Source of the DNA: Chryseobacterium sp. JUb7
Lineage (GTDB): Bacteria; Bacteroidota; Bacteroidia; Flavobacteriales; Weeksellaceae
Assembly (NCBI RefSeq): GCF_024806495.1
Contig: NZ_JANUFF010000006.1
Coordinates: 124,001 to 188,000, forward strand
Direction of reading: 5' to 3'
DNA: 64,000 bases
The notes below the pieces were generated by a model that was not told where the DNA came from, made no database searches, and worked only from the letters and a program-made list of their open reading frames with translations. Below are positions 44,745 to 53,379 of this stretch, piece after piece. Position 1 is the stretch's first letter. Every line of letters starts with the position of its first letter. The position numbers and the translations under genes are program-made.

Positions 44745-45374
44745 TCAATTTATTTTGGTAGAAAATTCATTGATTGGCAAACGGGCTTTTGGAACCGATG
44801 CTAGATAATCGTTGGCAGAATTCCGATAGCCCAATGTCAATATCACTGAGGGATGCAGCCCTTTTTCCGACAGGCCTAAAACCTCATCAAATAATTTCGG
44901 ATCAAAGCCTTCCATAGGCGTTGAATCAACTTTTAGTTCTGCAGCAGCAATTAAGGCTGTACCTAAACCTATATACGCCTGTTTGCTTGACCAGATTGCA
45001 TTCTGTTCGGGCGTTTGGGTAGAGAAATAGTCGATTAAAGTATTTTTTAGTGCATTCAACGCTCCGCTTTCCAGACCTCGCTGCTTTTGTATCATCTCAA
45101 CATAGTCTGTAATGTAATCACTGGTGATTTTATTGAATCCTGCAAAAACCAATAAATGGGAGGAAGCGTGGATCTGCGTATTGAATGAACCCTCTCCCAA
45201 TCTTCGTCTTAACTCAGGATTGGTAATTATAAACAGTCGATAGGGCTGTATTCCACAAGAAGAGGCACTTAGATTAATGGCTTCAATAATCCGATCAATC
45301 TTATCTTCGCTTACTGATTCATCTGAATATTTCTTGACTGCATAGCGCCATTGTAAATTTTTGATTAGATCCAT
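44745..45374 (-). CDS. NAD(P)H-dependent nitroreductase-family oxidoreductase
   Basis: A 209-aa FMN-dependent protein. The start LIKNLQWRYAVKKYSDESVS contains the RYAVKKY/F FMN-contact motif, SASSCGIQPYRLFII is the S-S-x-x-Q-P-W/Y-x-F block, and GLHPSVILTLGYRNSANDYL is the C-terminal nitroreductase motif. It reduces quinones or nitro compounds in related enzymes. It is divergent from an HxlR-type regulator with only 105 nt between, so the regulator very likely controls it. It has its own terminator. Confidence 0.9.
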   Translation of the reverse strand: MDLIKNLQWRYAVKKYSDESVSEDKIDRIIEAINLSASSCGIQPYRLFIITNPELRRRLGEGSFNTQIHASSHLLVFAGFNKITSDYITDYVEMIQKQRGLESGALNALKNTLIDYFSTQTPEQNAIWSSKQAYIGLGTALIAAAELKVDSTPMEGFDPKLFDEVLGLSEKGLHPSVILTLGYRNSANDYLASVPKARLPINEFSTKIN

Positions 45375-45420
45375 TTTTTTTATTTATAAATTAGAATAGC
45401 AAAGTTATATGTTCAATGTG

Positions 45421-45474
45421 TATATTTGTAACCAAGTGACAAAAAGTTATAGTGACAAGCGGGTAACCAAGTGA
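45421..45474 (+). promoter_or_regulatory. HxlR promoter with repeated candidate operators
   Basis: A TATATTTG box (45421-45428) is overlapped by the 12-bp sequence GTAACCAAGTGA (45428-45439), which recurs at 45463-45474 just before the start codon. A degenerate middle copy (GTTATAGTGAC) lies between. The spacing of 35 bp and the divergent promoter position suggest HxlR binding sites. Confidence 0.55.
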
Positions 45475-45479
45475 ATAGT

Positions 45480-45845
45480 ATGGAACAAGAATTTGATTTA
45501 GTTAAGGATTGCAGCCAAAAAATATTGGCAATCAGTGATACAATGGAAATTTTAAATGGAAAGTGGAAAATGTCCATTATTGCTTGCTTGTGTTATAAAC
45601 CTATGCGGTATTCTGAGCTCCTGAAAGAGGTTAAAGGGATTTCCGGTAAGATGCTCAGTCGTGAGTTAAAGGATTTAGAAATTAATGAATTAATTGAACG
45701 TAATGTATTAAACACGGCACCTGTAGCAGTAGAATATCAAATTACAGACTACGGTAAATCGCTTAAACAACTCACTAATACAATAGCAGACTGGGGATTT
45801 ATACATAGAAAAAGGATCATATCTGGAATGAAGACTAAAATTTAA
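45480..45845 (+). CDS. HxlR-family winged-helix regulator
   Basis: A 121-aa protein from ATG 45480; a GTG nine nt upstream is possible. LNGKWKMSIIACLCYKPMRY, YSELLKEVKGISGKMLSREL and VEYQITDYGKSL are the three hallmarks of the HxlR/MarR-like winged helix. Cysteines at the N-terminus (VKDCSQKIL) and in IIACLCY could make it redox- or quinone-responsive, as in YodB/HypR of the same family, but this is inference. It faces the nitroreductase gene across a shared promoter. Confidence 0.9.
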   Translation: MEQEFDLVKDCSQKILAISDTMEILNGKWKMSIIACLCYKPMRYSELLKEVKGISGKMLSRELKDLEINELIERNVLNTAPVAVEYQITDYGKSLKQLTNTIADWGFIHRKRIISGMKTKI

Positions 45846-46183
45846 CAAGGAAGTGTAAAATGATTTTTTATAAAAGTTGACGTTTTAAACACTTTTTATT
45901 TCTCCCATATTGATAATTGATATAATAAATCAAGTCAACTATATATTTTAGTGTATCAGATTATATCTATAAATTACTTTCTTCTTAAAAATCTGCTTAT
46001 AAAAAAGACAAGCGCAGCTAACTAAAGACTTATTATTCCATTACTATTTGTTTCAAATTCCCACAAATTAAATTACAAAATATTAAAAATTGAATGATAA
46101 GTTAGCTATAGTCAATTGTTGTTTAATTTGACTCAAACGAACCAAATCATCGATAAAAGTGTTTGTATAGACGTGCGTCAACG

Positions 46184-46227
46184 TCACTTAAGGAGACAAC
46201 TATTTAATAGTTGTCTCTTTTTTTATA
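46184..46227 (+). repeat. 44-bp direct repeat, copy 2, with an intrinsic terminator
   Basis: Differs from copy 1 at one position (A for G in the loop). It lies 338 nt after the HxlR gene and marks the end of the accessory segment; sequence to its right has chromosomal gene content. Confidence 0.85.
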
Positions 46228-46530
46228 GGCATAACAAATTATTTATCAAACTATTACAGCTTAACATTTTATGGTTTGAATTTTTTCATACGAAATATTT
46301 AGCCTATCTAAAATATACAGCCTAAAAGTGCTACATCAGAGATTTCATCGGTATTGAAGCGTAGTTTAAATATCGATGAAAACGGAAAAGTATCAATTCC
46401 TCTTCATTTAATAAGGTCAGTACCTCATCAGGCTCGATGAAAATATTCAACATGAAGGTCTGTTTAAAGGAAAAAAAATCTTTGCAGAACGACACCGCTG
46501 TGATTACAGCCTTATTGTAAATTAAAATCA

Positions 46531-46565
46531 AAAAAAGATACGAATTTGATGTTCGTATCTTTTTT
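46531..46565. terminator. Bidirectional terminator
   Basis: AAAAAAGATACGAA, a 7-nt loop and TTCGTATCTTTTTT, a perfect 14-bp pair, 19 nt past the EamA stop. It ends the EamA-led minus-strand transcript. Confidence 0.88.
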
Positions 46566-46583
46566 ATGTATAATCGCTGTCGC

Positions 46584-47000
46584 TTATTTTAAAGCAAATA
46601 ATATTGTTCCGCTAATAATTAATAAAGCTCCGATTGCGGTTTTTAAAGTCAATGTTTCTTTAAAAAACAACACCGCAAATATGATGGCTATTGCTACACT
46701 TAATTTATCAACTGCTGCAACCTGCGAAACTTTTCCAATTTGTAAAGCTTTAAAATAAAATAGCCAGGACAATCCCGTTGCAACTCCGGAAAGAATCAAA
46801 AATATAATATTGGTTTTTGATAATGCCCCTATTTCCTTTGCCTCACCTTTAATGAAAACAATGCTCCAGACTAATATCAAAATAATAATTGTTCTGATAC
46901 CTGTTGCCAGATTAGAATTGATATTAGACACTCCTATTTTAGCAAAAATTGCCGTGAACGCTGCAAATAATGCTGATAATAAAGCATAATAGAACCACAT
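46584..47000 (-). CDS. EamA-family single-domain transporter
   Basis: A 138-aa protein from ATG 47000 with five hydrophobic helices. SALFAAFTAIFAKIGVSNIN and the VSQVAAVDKLSVAIAIIFAV block are typical of one EamA (DMT superfamily) repeat. Single-repeat members act as dimers; the substrate is unknown. It starts 10 nt past the end of the PAP2 gene and they are probably co-transcribed. Confidence 0.88.
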   Translation of the reverse strand: MWFYYALLSALFAAFTAIFAKIGVSNINSNLATGIRTIIILILVWSIVFIKGEAKEIGALSKTNIIFLILSGVATGLSWLFYFKALQIGKVSQVAAVDKLSVAIAIIFAVLFFKETLTLKTAIGALLIISGTILFALK

Positions 47001-47009
47001 TTTTATCAA

Positions 47010-47798
47010 TTAAAAGTTTTTAACAAAACCTATTCCTATCGTTTTATTTTGGTAGTAAGGCATTATCATTGCAGAAGAATTTTTATTTTTCCCGGTAATC
47101 AAATTATTGATTTTAGGGTACAGCCAATACGCCAGCTCTGTGGAAAGAATTCCGAAACCTGCACCGCCGACCACATCTCCTACCCAATGTTTATCGTTCA
47201 GCATTCTGTAAATTCCGGTAAAAATTGCGAGAGAATATCCAGAAATTCCCAACAGAAAATTCGTATCCTTATATTCTCTGAACATAAACTGAGCAGACGC
47301 AAAAGCGATTGCCGTATGTCCCGACGGAAAAGAAAGATTATTGGACTGATCCGGTCTTTCTTCCTTCACGATATGTTTTAAAGGAACTACAATCGCAGAA
47401 GTAATCAACATGGAAGTTCCGTAAATAATCGTTCGGTCTCTAAAATTATGTTTTCCTTCTACACCAACAGCATTTAAACCATAAACCAAAGCCGCAGGTG
47501 CAAATTGAGTATAGTTATCAAGTCTTATGTGATCAGGTTTGTGTTCGTTAATTTCATCTCTGGTGGAGAAATTCAGTTGTTTTAAACCTCTTACACTTAA
47601 ACTTGCCACTCCGTATCCTATAAATGCGGTGGGAATGATTAACTTTTTATAACTCAGTGTGTTTTTTTCTATGATTGCTGTAACTGTACTGTCTTTTTGT
47701 GTTTCCTGAGCCTGAATGGTATCATTATTTTGAGCTTTTCCTAAGACTGATATTAAAATGAAAAGACCAACTACAGTTTTCTGACGATAATTTGACAT
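47010..47798 (-). CDS. Secreted PAP2-family phosphatase
   Basis: A 262-aa protein with an N-terminal signal sequence (VVGLFILISVLGKAQ). The acid phosphatase/PAP2 signature is complete: KEERPDQ, then LSFPSGHTAIAF, then YRMLNDKHWVGDVVGG. Such enzymes dephosphorylate undecaprenyl pyrophosphate, lipid phosphates or lipid A. It is followed directly by EamA and lies 13 nt after the HD gene, so the three form an operon. Confidence 0.9.
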   Translation of the reverse strand: MSNYRQKTVVGLFILISVLGKAQNNDTIQAQETQKDSTVTAIIEKNTLSYKKLIIPTAFIGYGVASLSVRGLKQLNFSTRDEINEHKPDHIRLDNYTQFAPAALVYGLNAVGVEGKHNFRDRTIIYGTSMLITSAIVVPLKHIVKEERPDQSNNLSFPSGHTAIAFASAQFMFREYKDTNFLLGISGYSLAIFTGIYRMLNDKHWVGDVVGGAGFGILSTELAYWLYPKINNLITGKNKNSSAMIMPYYQNKTIGIGFVKNF

Positions 47799-47811
47799 TT
47801 CTTTTTGGGTA

Positions 47812-48402
47812 TTAAAATTTATTGGAATAATTCATGAGCCGGACGTTAACCTCTTTAAATTTGGCGAGAACATTTTGTCCGTATTCTGTAAAATATTGAT
47901 GATTTCTAAAGAAATCACGGTTCTCCATTTTCCATTCTTCATCGGTAAAAATGAGCCCAAGGTATTTTTCGAACTCCAGTCTTAAAGCTTTTTCATATTT
48001 AGAGTAATTGGTTTTCGTTAAATGAAACATATCCGCATCACACATCACCTGATCTGTTAAGCACGTTGGATGTTGAGGATATTTTGTAGATTCGATACAG
48101 CGTAAAACAGCTTCAATAAAATATTTTTCACATCCGAAATTTTCTAAAAAATTCTTCGCTATTTTCTTGCTTTCCTCCTCATGACCGATATAGGTATTCA
48201 CATATCCACAATCATGAAACCACGCGGCAATCTGTACAGTATACATTTCTTTGTCAGAAAGATGAATCTGGAAACCAATTTCACGCACCGCACCTACAGC
48301 ATCATACGTATGACTGATATTGTGAAATGTAAGCTGATCCGAAAGATTTTCCAAAAGAAATAATATTACATAATTGCTTACAGCTTCTATTAAATTATTC
48401 AT
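47812..48402 (-). CDS. HD-domain phosphohydrolase
   Basis: A 196-aa cytoplasmic protein with the HD metal-binding set: H in LTFHNISHTYDAV, HD in IAAWFHDCGYVNTY, H in GHEEESKKIA and D in MCDADMFHLTKTN. These proteins hydrolyse nucleotides or signalling nucleotides; the substrate cannot be named from sequence. It is the first gene of the HD-PAP2-EamA operon. Confidence 0.88.
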   Translation of the reverse strand: MNNLIEAVSNYVILFLLENLSDQLTFHNISHTYDAVGAVREIGFQIHLSDKEMYTVQIAAWFHDCGYVNTYIGHEEESKKIAKNFLENFGCEKYFIEAVLRCIESTKYPQHPTCLTDQVMCDADMFHLTKTNYSKYEKALRLEFEKYLGLIFTDEEWKMENRDFFRNHQYFTEYGQNVLAKFKEVNVRLMNYSNKF

Positions 48403-48610
48403 GACTGTTATATTTAAAACTTATATTGATAACATAATCAGACAACCTGCAGTTTGCAGTGATTTCGACTTCTGCAGGATTCATAAAATAGGCAATAAAA
48501 CATAAAAAATTTTCATCCGTACTTTGATATCATTGATATTATACTGAAACAAAATTGATGTAAGATTTAGAAGAAATTTTGAATTCTATTGATTTTTTTT
48601 TGATGTAACT

Positions 48611-48645
48611 AAAAAATGGAAGCTTCTAAAAATTTAGTAGCTTCC
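48611..48645 (-). terminator. Terminator after the PepSY-like gene
   Basis: GGAAGCT (48618-48624) and AGCTTCC (48639-48645); in the minus direction a T-rich tract (ATTTTTT) follows. It lies 26 nt beyond the stop of the gene ending at 48671. Confidence 0.8.
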
Positions 48646-48670
48646 ACTTATAACCATTCCACTTAAATAC

Positions 48671-49105
48671 TTAATCTTTTTGAAGTTTTACAAAATTACC
48701 CTTGGCATTAAATAAAGCATCTCCACTCTCCACCTCAGCTTCGTACATTACCGTACCATCAGCTTTGGTAATTTTAGATGCTTCCTTAATTGTGCCCAGT
48801 TTATTTTGTGCGATATACGAAGAAACTCCTGCAGGAAGCTGTTTCACATTGATTTCGGTTTCCCTTTCTTCCCAAACACCATTCGCGTTATAAAGAACAC
48901 TCATTTCCTTTCCGTTATACTTAAAACCTGCTTCATATTTTCCATCTTCATTTTCCCATTCAGCTTTTACTTTTGGATATGCTTTCTGAAAAGCTTTTTC
49001 TACCATTGAAGGCACTTCTACTCCTTCGTTTTTTTCTTCTTTTTCCTGAGAATATGCAAAAGTGCTTATACCAACTAATGCCATTGCTAAAACTAATTTT
49101 TTCAT
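48671..49105 (-). CDS. PepSY-like (DUF2874) periplasmic protein
   Basis: A 144-aa protein with a signal peptide (LVLAMALVGISTFAYSQ). The mature part has two PepSY-like repeats: VEKAFQKAYPKVKAEWENED followed by YEAGFKYNGKEMSVLYNANG, then TKADGTVMYEAEVESGD. Such proteins are common envelope-stress genes in Bacteroidota. Two copies of the 11-bp-period box (49148-49169 and 49276-49297) stand upstream, which fits control by a response regulator. It has its own terminator. Confidence 0.85.
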   Translation of the reverse strand: MKKLVLAMALVGISTFAYSQEKEEKNEGVEVPSMVEKAFQKAYPKVKAEWENEDGKYEAGFKYNGKEMSVLYNANGVWEERETEINVKQLPAGVSSYIAQNKLGTIKEASKITKADGTVMYEAEVESGDALFNAKGNFVKLQKD

Positions 49106-49147
49106 TTTAATTATGATTTTTTATTAACGATGTGAAGTTGATATCCG

Positions 49148-49169
49148 ATTCTGTAGAGATGCTGAATTT
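49148..49169 (-). promoter_or_regulatory. 11-bp-period direct repeat box, copy 1
   Basis: ATTCTGTAGAG followed by ATGCTGAATTT, 43 nt upstream of the PepSY-like start. It matches the boxes at 49276, 54679 and 57773. Direct half-sites one helical turn apart are the usual binding mode of OmpR/PhoB regulators. Confidence 0.6.
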
Positions 49170-49275
49170 TTACATTACAACAAAAAAATATTCAAAATAA
49201 ATCGTAAATGATTTTGTAATTATATAAAAAACAGATTTCATATTAAAAATTTTATATCAGCAAAATAAAAACCTA

Positions 49276-49297
49276 ATTCTGAATAAATTCTGAATAT
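49276..49297 (-). promoter_or_regulatory. 11-bp-period direct repeat box, copy 2
   Basis: ATTCTGAATAA followed by ATTCTGAATAT, the most regular copy, 171 nt upstream of the PepSY-like start and just past the end of the RND gene. Confidence 0.6.
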
Positions 49298-49337
49298 TTA
49301 TTATCGTCGACTCAATTATAATTATTGATATATACTT

Positions 49338-52300
49338 TTATTTAAAATGTATTTTACTCAATAATGTCGGCAAAACAATGAGTAAAAGCGGCAATGCAAC
49401 AATAAATCCACCAATAACGGCAATGGCTAAAGGTTGATGCATCTGCGCTCCGGTTCCGATTCCTAATGCTAAAGGCATTAAGGCGATAATAGCTCCCAAA
49501 GCGGTCATTAATTTCGGTCGAAGTCTTGTGCTGATGGCGTAAATCACAGCTTCTTCTTTGGTTTTCGTTGCTAAACTTTCGTGGAATTGCAGGTAGGTAA
49601 AAATGGCATTTTCTCCAATGATTCCGACCATCATAATCAATCCGGTATAACTTCCGACATTCAGTGGTGTGTTTGTGAAATACAATAGCAAAATCCCTCC
49701 CGAAAGCCCTAAAATCGAAACAAATAAGATGATCAATGCTACCAAAACATTTCTGAATAAAAACAGCATCACCGAAAAAACCAATAAGCTGGAAACGACC
49801 AAAATAATTAATAATTCCTTAAACGATTGTTGCTGTTCTGCGTAAGCTCCACCATAAACGACAGAATATCCGCTTGGCAGTTTTATTTTCTGATCAATCT
49901 GTTTCTGAATTTCCTGAATCGTTCCGCCCAGATTTCCATTATCCAGCCTTGCTGTTACAATTCCTAATGTCTGTAAATCTTCTCTGTTGACTTCGGCAGA
50001 ACCTTTTACAACGCTTACGATTGCAAATTCGCTCAAAGGTTTTAAAGTTCCGTTGGGTAAAACAATCATACTGTTGTTGACGTCGCTTAAAGACTGATTA
50101 CTTTTTTCGTTGTACAATAATCGAATCGGCGTATATTGTACATTATCAAAAATATTTCCGGCTACATTTCCATCCAGATTTGCCTGCAACTGATTCTGAA
50201 AATCGGGTAACGAAATATTGTATTGCGCTAAAACAGGCAGTTTCGGAGTAACAACCATCGATGGCCCTGCAATCACAATTCCATCAAAAACATCGGCTGT
50301 ACCATTTACCTTTTCTACAATTCCGGCTATTTTCTGAGAATAATCTTCAATCACTTTCTGGTCGGTTCCGAAAACTTTAATTTCAATCGGCTGTACACTG
50401 CTCATCAAATCTCCGAGCATATCCGTAATCACCTGTCCGAAATCTACGGTCAAGGGCAAACCTGAAGCATCTATTTTCGCCCGGATATCGTCGGTAACTT
50501 CATTCGTCGTTTTGCTTCTGTTTTTCTTTAACTGAATTAAATAATCACCCCGGTTTGGCTCCGTAATGAAAAATCCCATCTGAGTCCCTGTTCTTCGGCT
50601 GTATGCTACAACTTCGGGCGTTGAAGTGATAATTTTCTCGACTTCTTTCAATTCTCTGTCAGTTTCTTCGAGTGAAGTTCCCGGAGGAGAATTGTAATCT
50701 AAAACGATACTTCCTTCATCCATATCTGGCAAAAACCCGGTACTGATATTGGGAAGAATAATCGCTGTTAAAACAATTAATATTAAAATAAATGCGTAAC
50801 TGAATAATGGTTTTCTGATAAAAAATCCAACCCATTTTCTTTCTTTTACGTCGTGATGCTCGAGATTTTTTTCTTTTTTCTTTCCTGATGACAATAATAA
50901 ATAAACGACGGGTAATAAGATCCACGTTGTAAAAAATGAACAGATTAATGTGATAATCATTGTGTCTGTCATGACTTTAAAATAAGCTCCCGCAACACCG
51001 CTCATCAACATAAAAGGCAAGAAAATCACAATCGTACTGAGTGAAGATCCGATCATTGCTTTTAACAAATAATTTATTGCTTTTTGTACTAATGTTTTTG
51101 AAGATTCTTCGGGATGTTCCTCGTGGGTTCTATGGATTTGTTCAACCACAACAATCGCGTCATCAATAATTAATCCTATCGCTGCGGCAATTGCTCCCAA
51201 AGTCATGATATTGAACGTCTGTCCCATCGTATACAAAACAAGCATCGTAAGACTTAGCGTTATCGGAATCGTGATTAAAATAACGGCACTCGCCTTCCAT
51301 GAACGAAGGAAAATAATCGCTACGATAATTGCCAAAATCAATCCTATCCATAAAGCATCGGTAACGCTTTTTATAGAATCATTCACAAAATCTGCCTGAA
51401 CATAATAAGGTTTTAAAACAATATCTTTCGGTAACATTTTTTGAAGTTCTGCAATTTTTGCCTCCATTGCTTTGCTTAGATCAACCACATTTGCATTGGG
51501 TTGCTGAATGATGGCAATCAAAATGCTTTCCTGTCCGTTAGCATTTACTTTAATATATTGTTTCGCGTTATGAACATTGATTTGCGCAATATCACTCAAC
51601 AGAACGATTCGGTTTCCATTATTGCTTACCACCAGATTTTTCAATTGATTTTCATTACGAATCTGCGCATCGGTAAGTGTTAAATATAAATAGCGAAAAT
51701 CGGAGGAATATCCATTTGACTTAATAAAATTACTATTGTTGATCGCCTGTTCCACTGAAGCTGGAGTAATTCCCAATCTCGCCATCATCGCCTGATTCAT
51801 CACCACACGAAATTCCTTGTCCTGACCGCCGATAATTCTCACTTCACTCACTCCCGCAACCTGTGAGAGAAAAGGTTTGATAGTGTAAAGCGCCAATTGT
51901 TTCAATTCAATCGGGTCTTTTGATGTTGAATTCAACGAATATCCCATAACCGGAAGGATCGACGGATTCATTTTTTCAACAGAAATATTGATGTCTGGTG
52001 GTAATTGGTTTCGAACTTCATTAACACTGCTTTCAATTTGCTGTTTGGCTAAATCAACATTCACATTCCAATCCATAAAGGCGGAAATTTCGCAACTTCC
52101 CCGGCTTGTGGTACTTTTTAAAACCTGCAAATCGGGAACTCTTTTCACAGCATCTTCCAATACTTTGGTGACACCAACTGTCATTTGATTCACAGGTTGT
52201 TGTCCTGCATCGGCTATGATTTTTATTTTCGGAAAAGTAATCTGAGGAAATAAAGCCGACTGAATTTTGGTATAAGAATAAATTCCGCTCGCCAAAATCA

Positions 52301-52355
52301 GGAAAATCAATACCAGCAAAGGACTTTTATAGGTTACAAAAAATGACTTTTTCAT
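49338..52355 (-). CDS. RND multidrug efflux permease (AcrB/MexB-like)
   Basis: A 1005-aa protein with the two-fold RND layout: a membrane helix at 12-30, a large periplasmic loop, six helices, a second periplasmic loop and six more helices. The proton-relay Asp pair is seen in LIIDDAIVVVEQIHR, and LPDMDEGSIVLDYNSPPGTS is a porter-domain motif of this subgroup. GENAIFTYLQFHE replaces the usual second-repeat motif. It works with the adaptor and TolC genes just upstream to export hydrophobic compounds. Slightly short for HAE1 pumps, closer to heavy-metal-like or short HAE types; substrate unknown. Confidence 0.93.
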   Translation of the reverse strand: MKKSFFVTYKSPLLVLIFLILASGIYSYTKIQSALFPQITFPKIKIIADAGQQPVNQMTVGVTKVLEDAVKRVPDLQVLKSTTSRGSCEISAFMDWNVNVDLAKQQIESSVNEVRNQLPPDINISVEKMNPSILPVMGYSLNSTSKDPIELKQLALYTIKPFLSQVAGVSEVRIIGGQDKEFRVVMNQAMMARLGITPASVEQAINNSNFIKSNGYSSDFRYLYLTLTDAQIRNENQLKNLVVSNNGNRIVLLSDIAQINVHNAKQYIKVNANGQESILIAIIQQPNANVVDLSKAMEAKIAELQKMLPKDIVLKPYYVQADFVNDSIKSVTDALWIGLILAIIVAIIFLRSWKASAVILITIPITLSLTMLVLYTMGQTFNIMTLGAIAAAIGLIIDDAIVVVEQIHRTHEEHPEESSKTLVQKAINYLLKAMIGSSLSTIVIFLPFMLMSGVAGAYFKVMTDTMIITLICSFFTTWILLPVVYLLLSSGKKKEKNLEHHDVKERKWVGFFIRKPLFSYAFILILIVLTAIILPNISTGFLPDMDEGSIVLDYNSPPGTSLEETDRELKEVEKIITSTPEVVAYSRRTGTQMGFFITEPNRGDYLIQLKKNRSKTTNEVTDDIRAKIDASGLPLTVDFGQVITDMLGDLMSSVQPIEIKVFGTDQKVIEDYSQKIAGIVEKVNGTADVFDGIVIAGPSMVVTPKLPVLAQYNISLPDFQNQLQANLDGNVAGNIFDNVQYTPIRLLYNEKSNQSLSDVNNSMIVLPNGTLKPLSEFAIVSVVKGSAEVNREDLQTLGIVTARLDNGNLGGTIQEIQKQIDQKIKLPSGYSVVYGGAYAEQQQSFKELLIILVVSSLLVFSVMLFLFRNVLVALIILFVSILGLSGGILLLYFTNTPLNVGSYTGLIMMVGIIGENAIFTYLQFHESLATKTKEEAVIYAISTRLRPKLMTALGAIIALMPLALGIGTGAQMHQPLAIAVIGGFIVALPLLLIVLPTLLSKIHFK

Positions 52356-52450
52356 TTGTAGTTATATATTTTTTTTAAATTGCCAAATGGAATTCGCCAA
52401 AGTAAATTTTGTTATCAATCGAAGAGATTTCAATGGCTCATTTCATCGCA

Positions 52451-53377
52451 TTAAGGTTTTTGGATTTTCACAGTTGCGGTATCACTCAATCCGAAATTTC
52501 CTGAGATAATTACTCGGTCTTTCGTGGTCAAATTCCCTGATTTTATCTGAATATATTTATCGGTTTCAACTCCTTTTGTGATCTCTGTTTTTACGGCTGT
52601 CGTATCATTGATTAATTTCATCACCCAAAAAGAAGACTGGGTTTCATCACTTACTACCGTCATTTTAGGAACGGAAATTCCAGAAGCTGAAGTTTTGGAA
52701 AAACTAATCGTACCAATCAGATTTTCAGGAATATTGTTGTTAGAAACTTGTAAAAGCACCTTCACAGTTTGGGAAACTGCATCAACAGAAGGCATCACTT
52801 TTGCGATTCTTCCCTGCAAAACTGTATTATCAGGTAAAGTAATCGGTAAAGAACCTTTATTTTTGATGATTTGAAGGTATTCGTAAGGCACATCGACCAC
52901 AAAACCGAAACTGCTCGCGTCCGTGATTGTTGCCAAAACTTCCCCATCCTGCACATAATCTCCAATTTGATGATTCAACATGGCGACATAACCTGTTGCT
53001 GGACTTGTAACCGTAGTTGCTCCGTTAAAACGGAAAGATTTATCCAATTTATTGATGGTATTTCCTAATGCTCTTGCTTCTTTGGTCTGTAAACCGAAAA
53101 GTACCGAGCCTTTGCCAACATGATCTGCCAGTTTGATGGTCATTTTTGTGATATAACCGTTGCTGTTGGCTTTTACGTCAGACTTTAACAGATAAGTTGC
53201 TGTTGCATTCAACGTTATTGTATTATTGAGTTGAGCGGTATCGGAAGGATAAGCCACAGTGACTAATGTTTTAGGTTTTGTGTCTGTTGATGTTGCATCT
53301 GCAGGAGCATTTTCTGCGGTTTTATTACAACTCAAAACAATCAGAGAAACTATAATGAGGGTGATTATTTTTTTCAT
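52451..53377 (-). CDS. RND periplasmic adaptor (membrane fusion) lipoprotein
   Basis: A 308-aa lipoprotein: signal ITLIIVSLIVLSC with the lipobox cysteine. A lipoyl-like half-motif (SDVKANSNGYITKMTIKLAD, VGKGSVLFGLQ) is followed by the second half (SPATGYVAMLNHQIGDYVQD) and beta-barrel segments. This is the AcrA/MexA layout. It sits between TolC and the RND permease with a 2-nt gap to TolC. Confidence 0.92.
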   Translation of the reverse strand: MKKIITLIIVSLIVLSCNKTAENAPADATSTDTKPKTLVTVAYPSDTAQLNNTITLNATATYLLKSDVKANSNGYITKMTIKLADHVGKGSVLFGLQTKEARALGNTINKLDKSFRFNGATTVTSPATGYVAMLNHQIGDYVQDGEVLATITDASSFGFVVDVPYEYLQIIKNKGSLPITLPDNTVLQGRIAKVMPSVDAVSQTVKVLLQVSNNNIPENLIGTISFSKTSASGISVPKMTVVSDETQSSFWVMKLINDTTAVKTEITKGVETDKYIQIKSGNLTTKDRVIISGNFGLSDTATVKIQKP

Positions 53378-53379
53378 AA

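Larger units (their letters stand above)
45846..46583. other. Intergenic region after HxlR, no convincing gene
   Basis: AT-rich, with the second 44-bp repeat and the terminator at 46531-46565. A 66-codon minus-strand frame at 46331-46531 is not supported by a recognisable family or a good start context. Confidence 0.6.

Noticed and set aside
46331..46531. 66-codon minus-strand frame before the EamA terminator
   Set aside because: No recognisable motif, weak start context, AT-rich region; not enough to call a gene.
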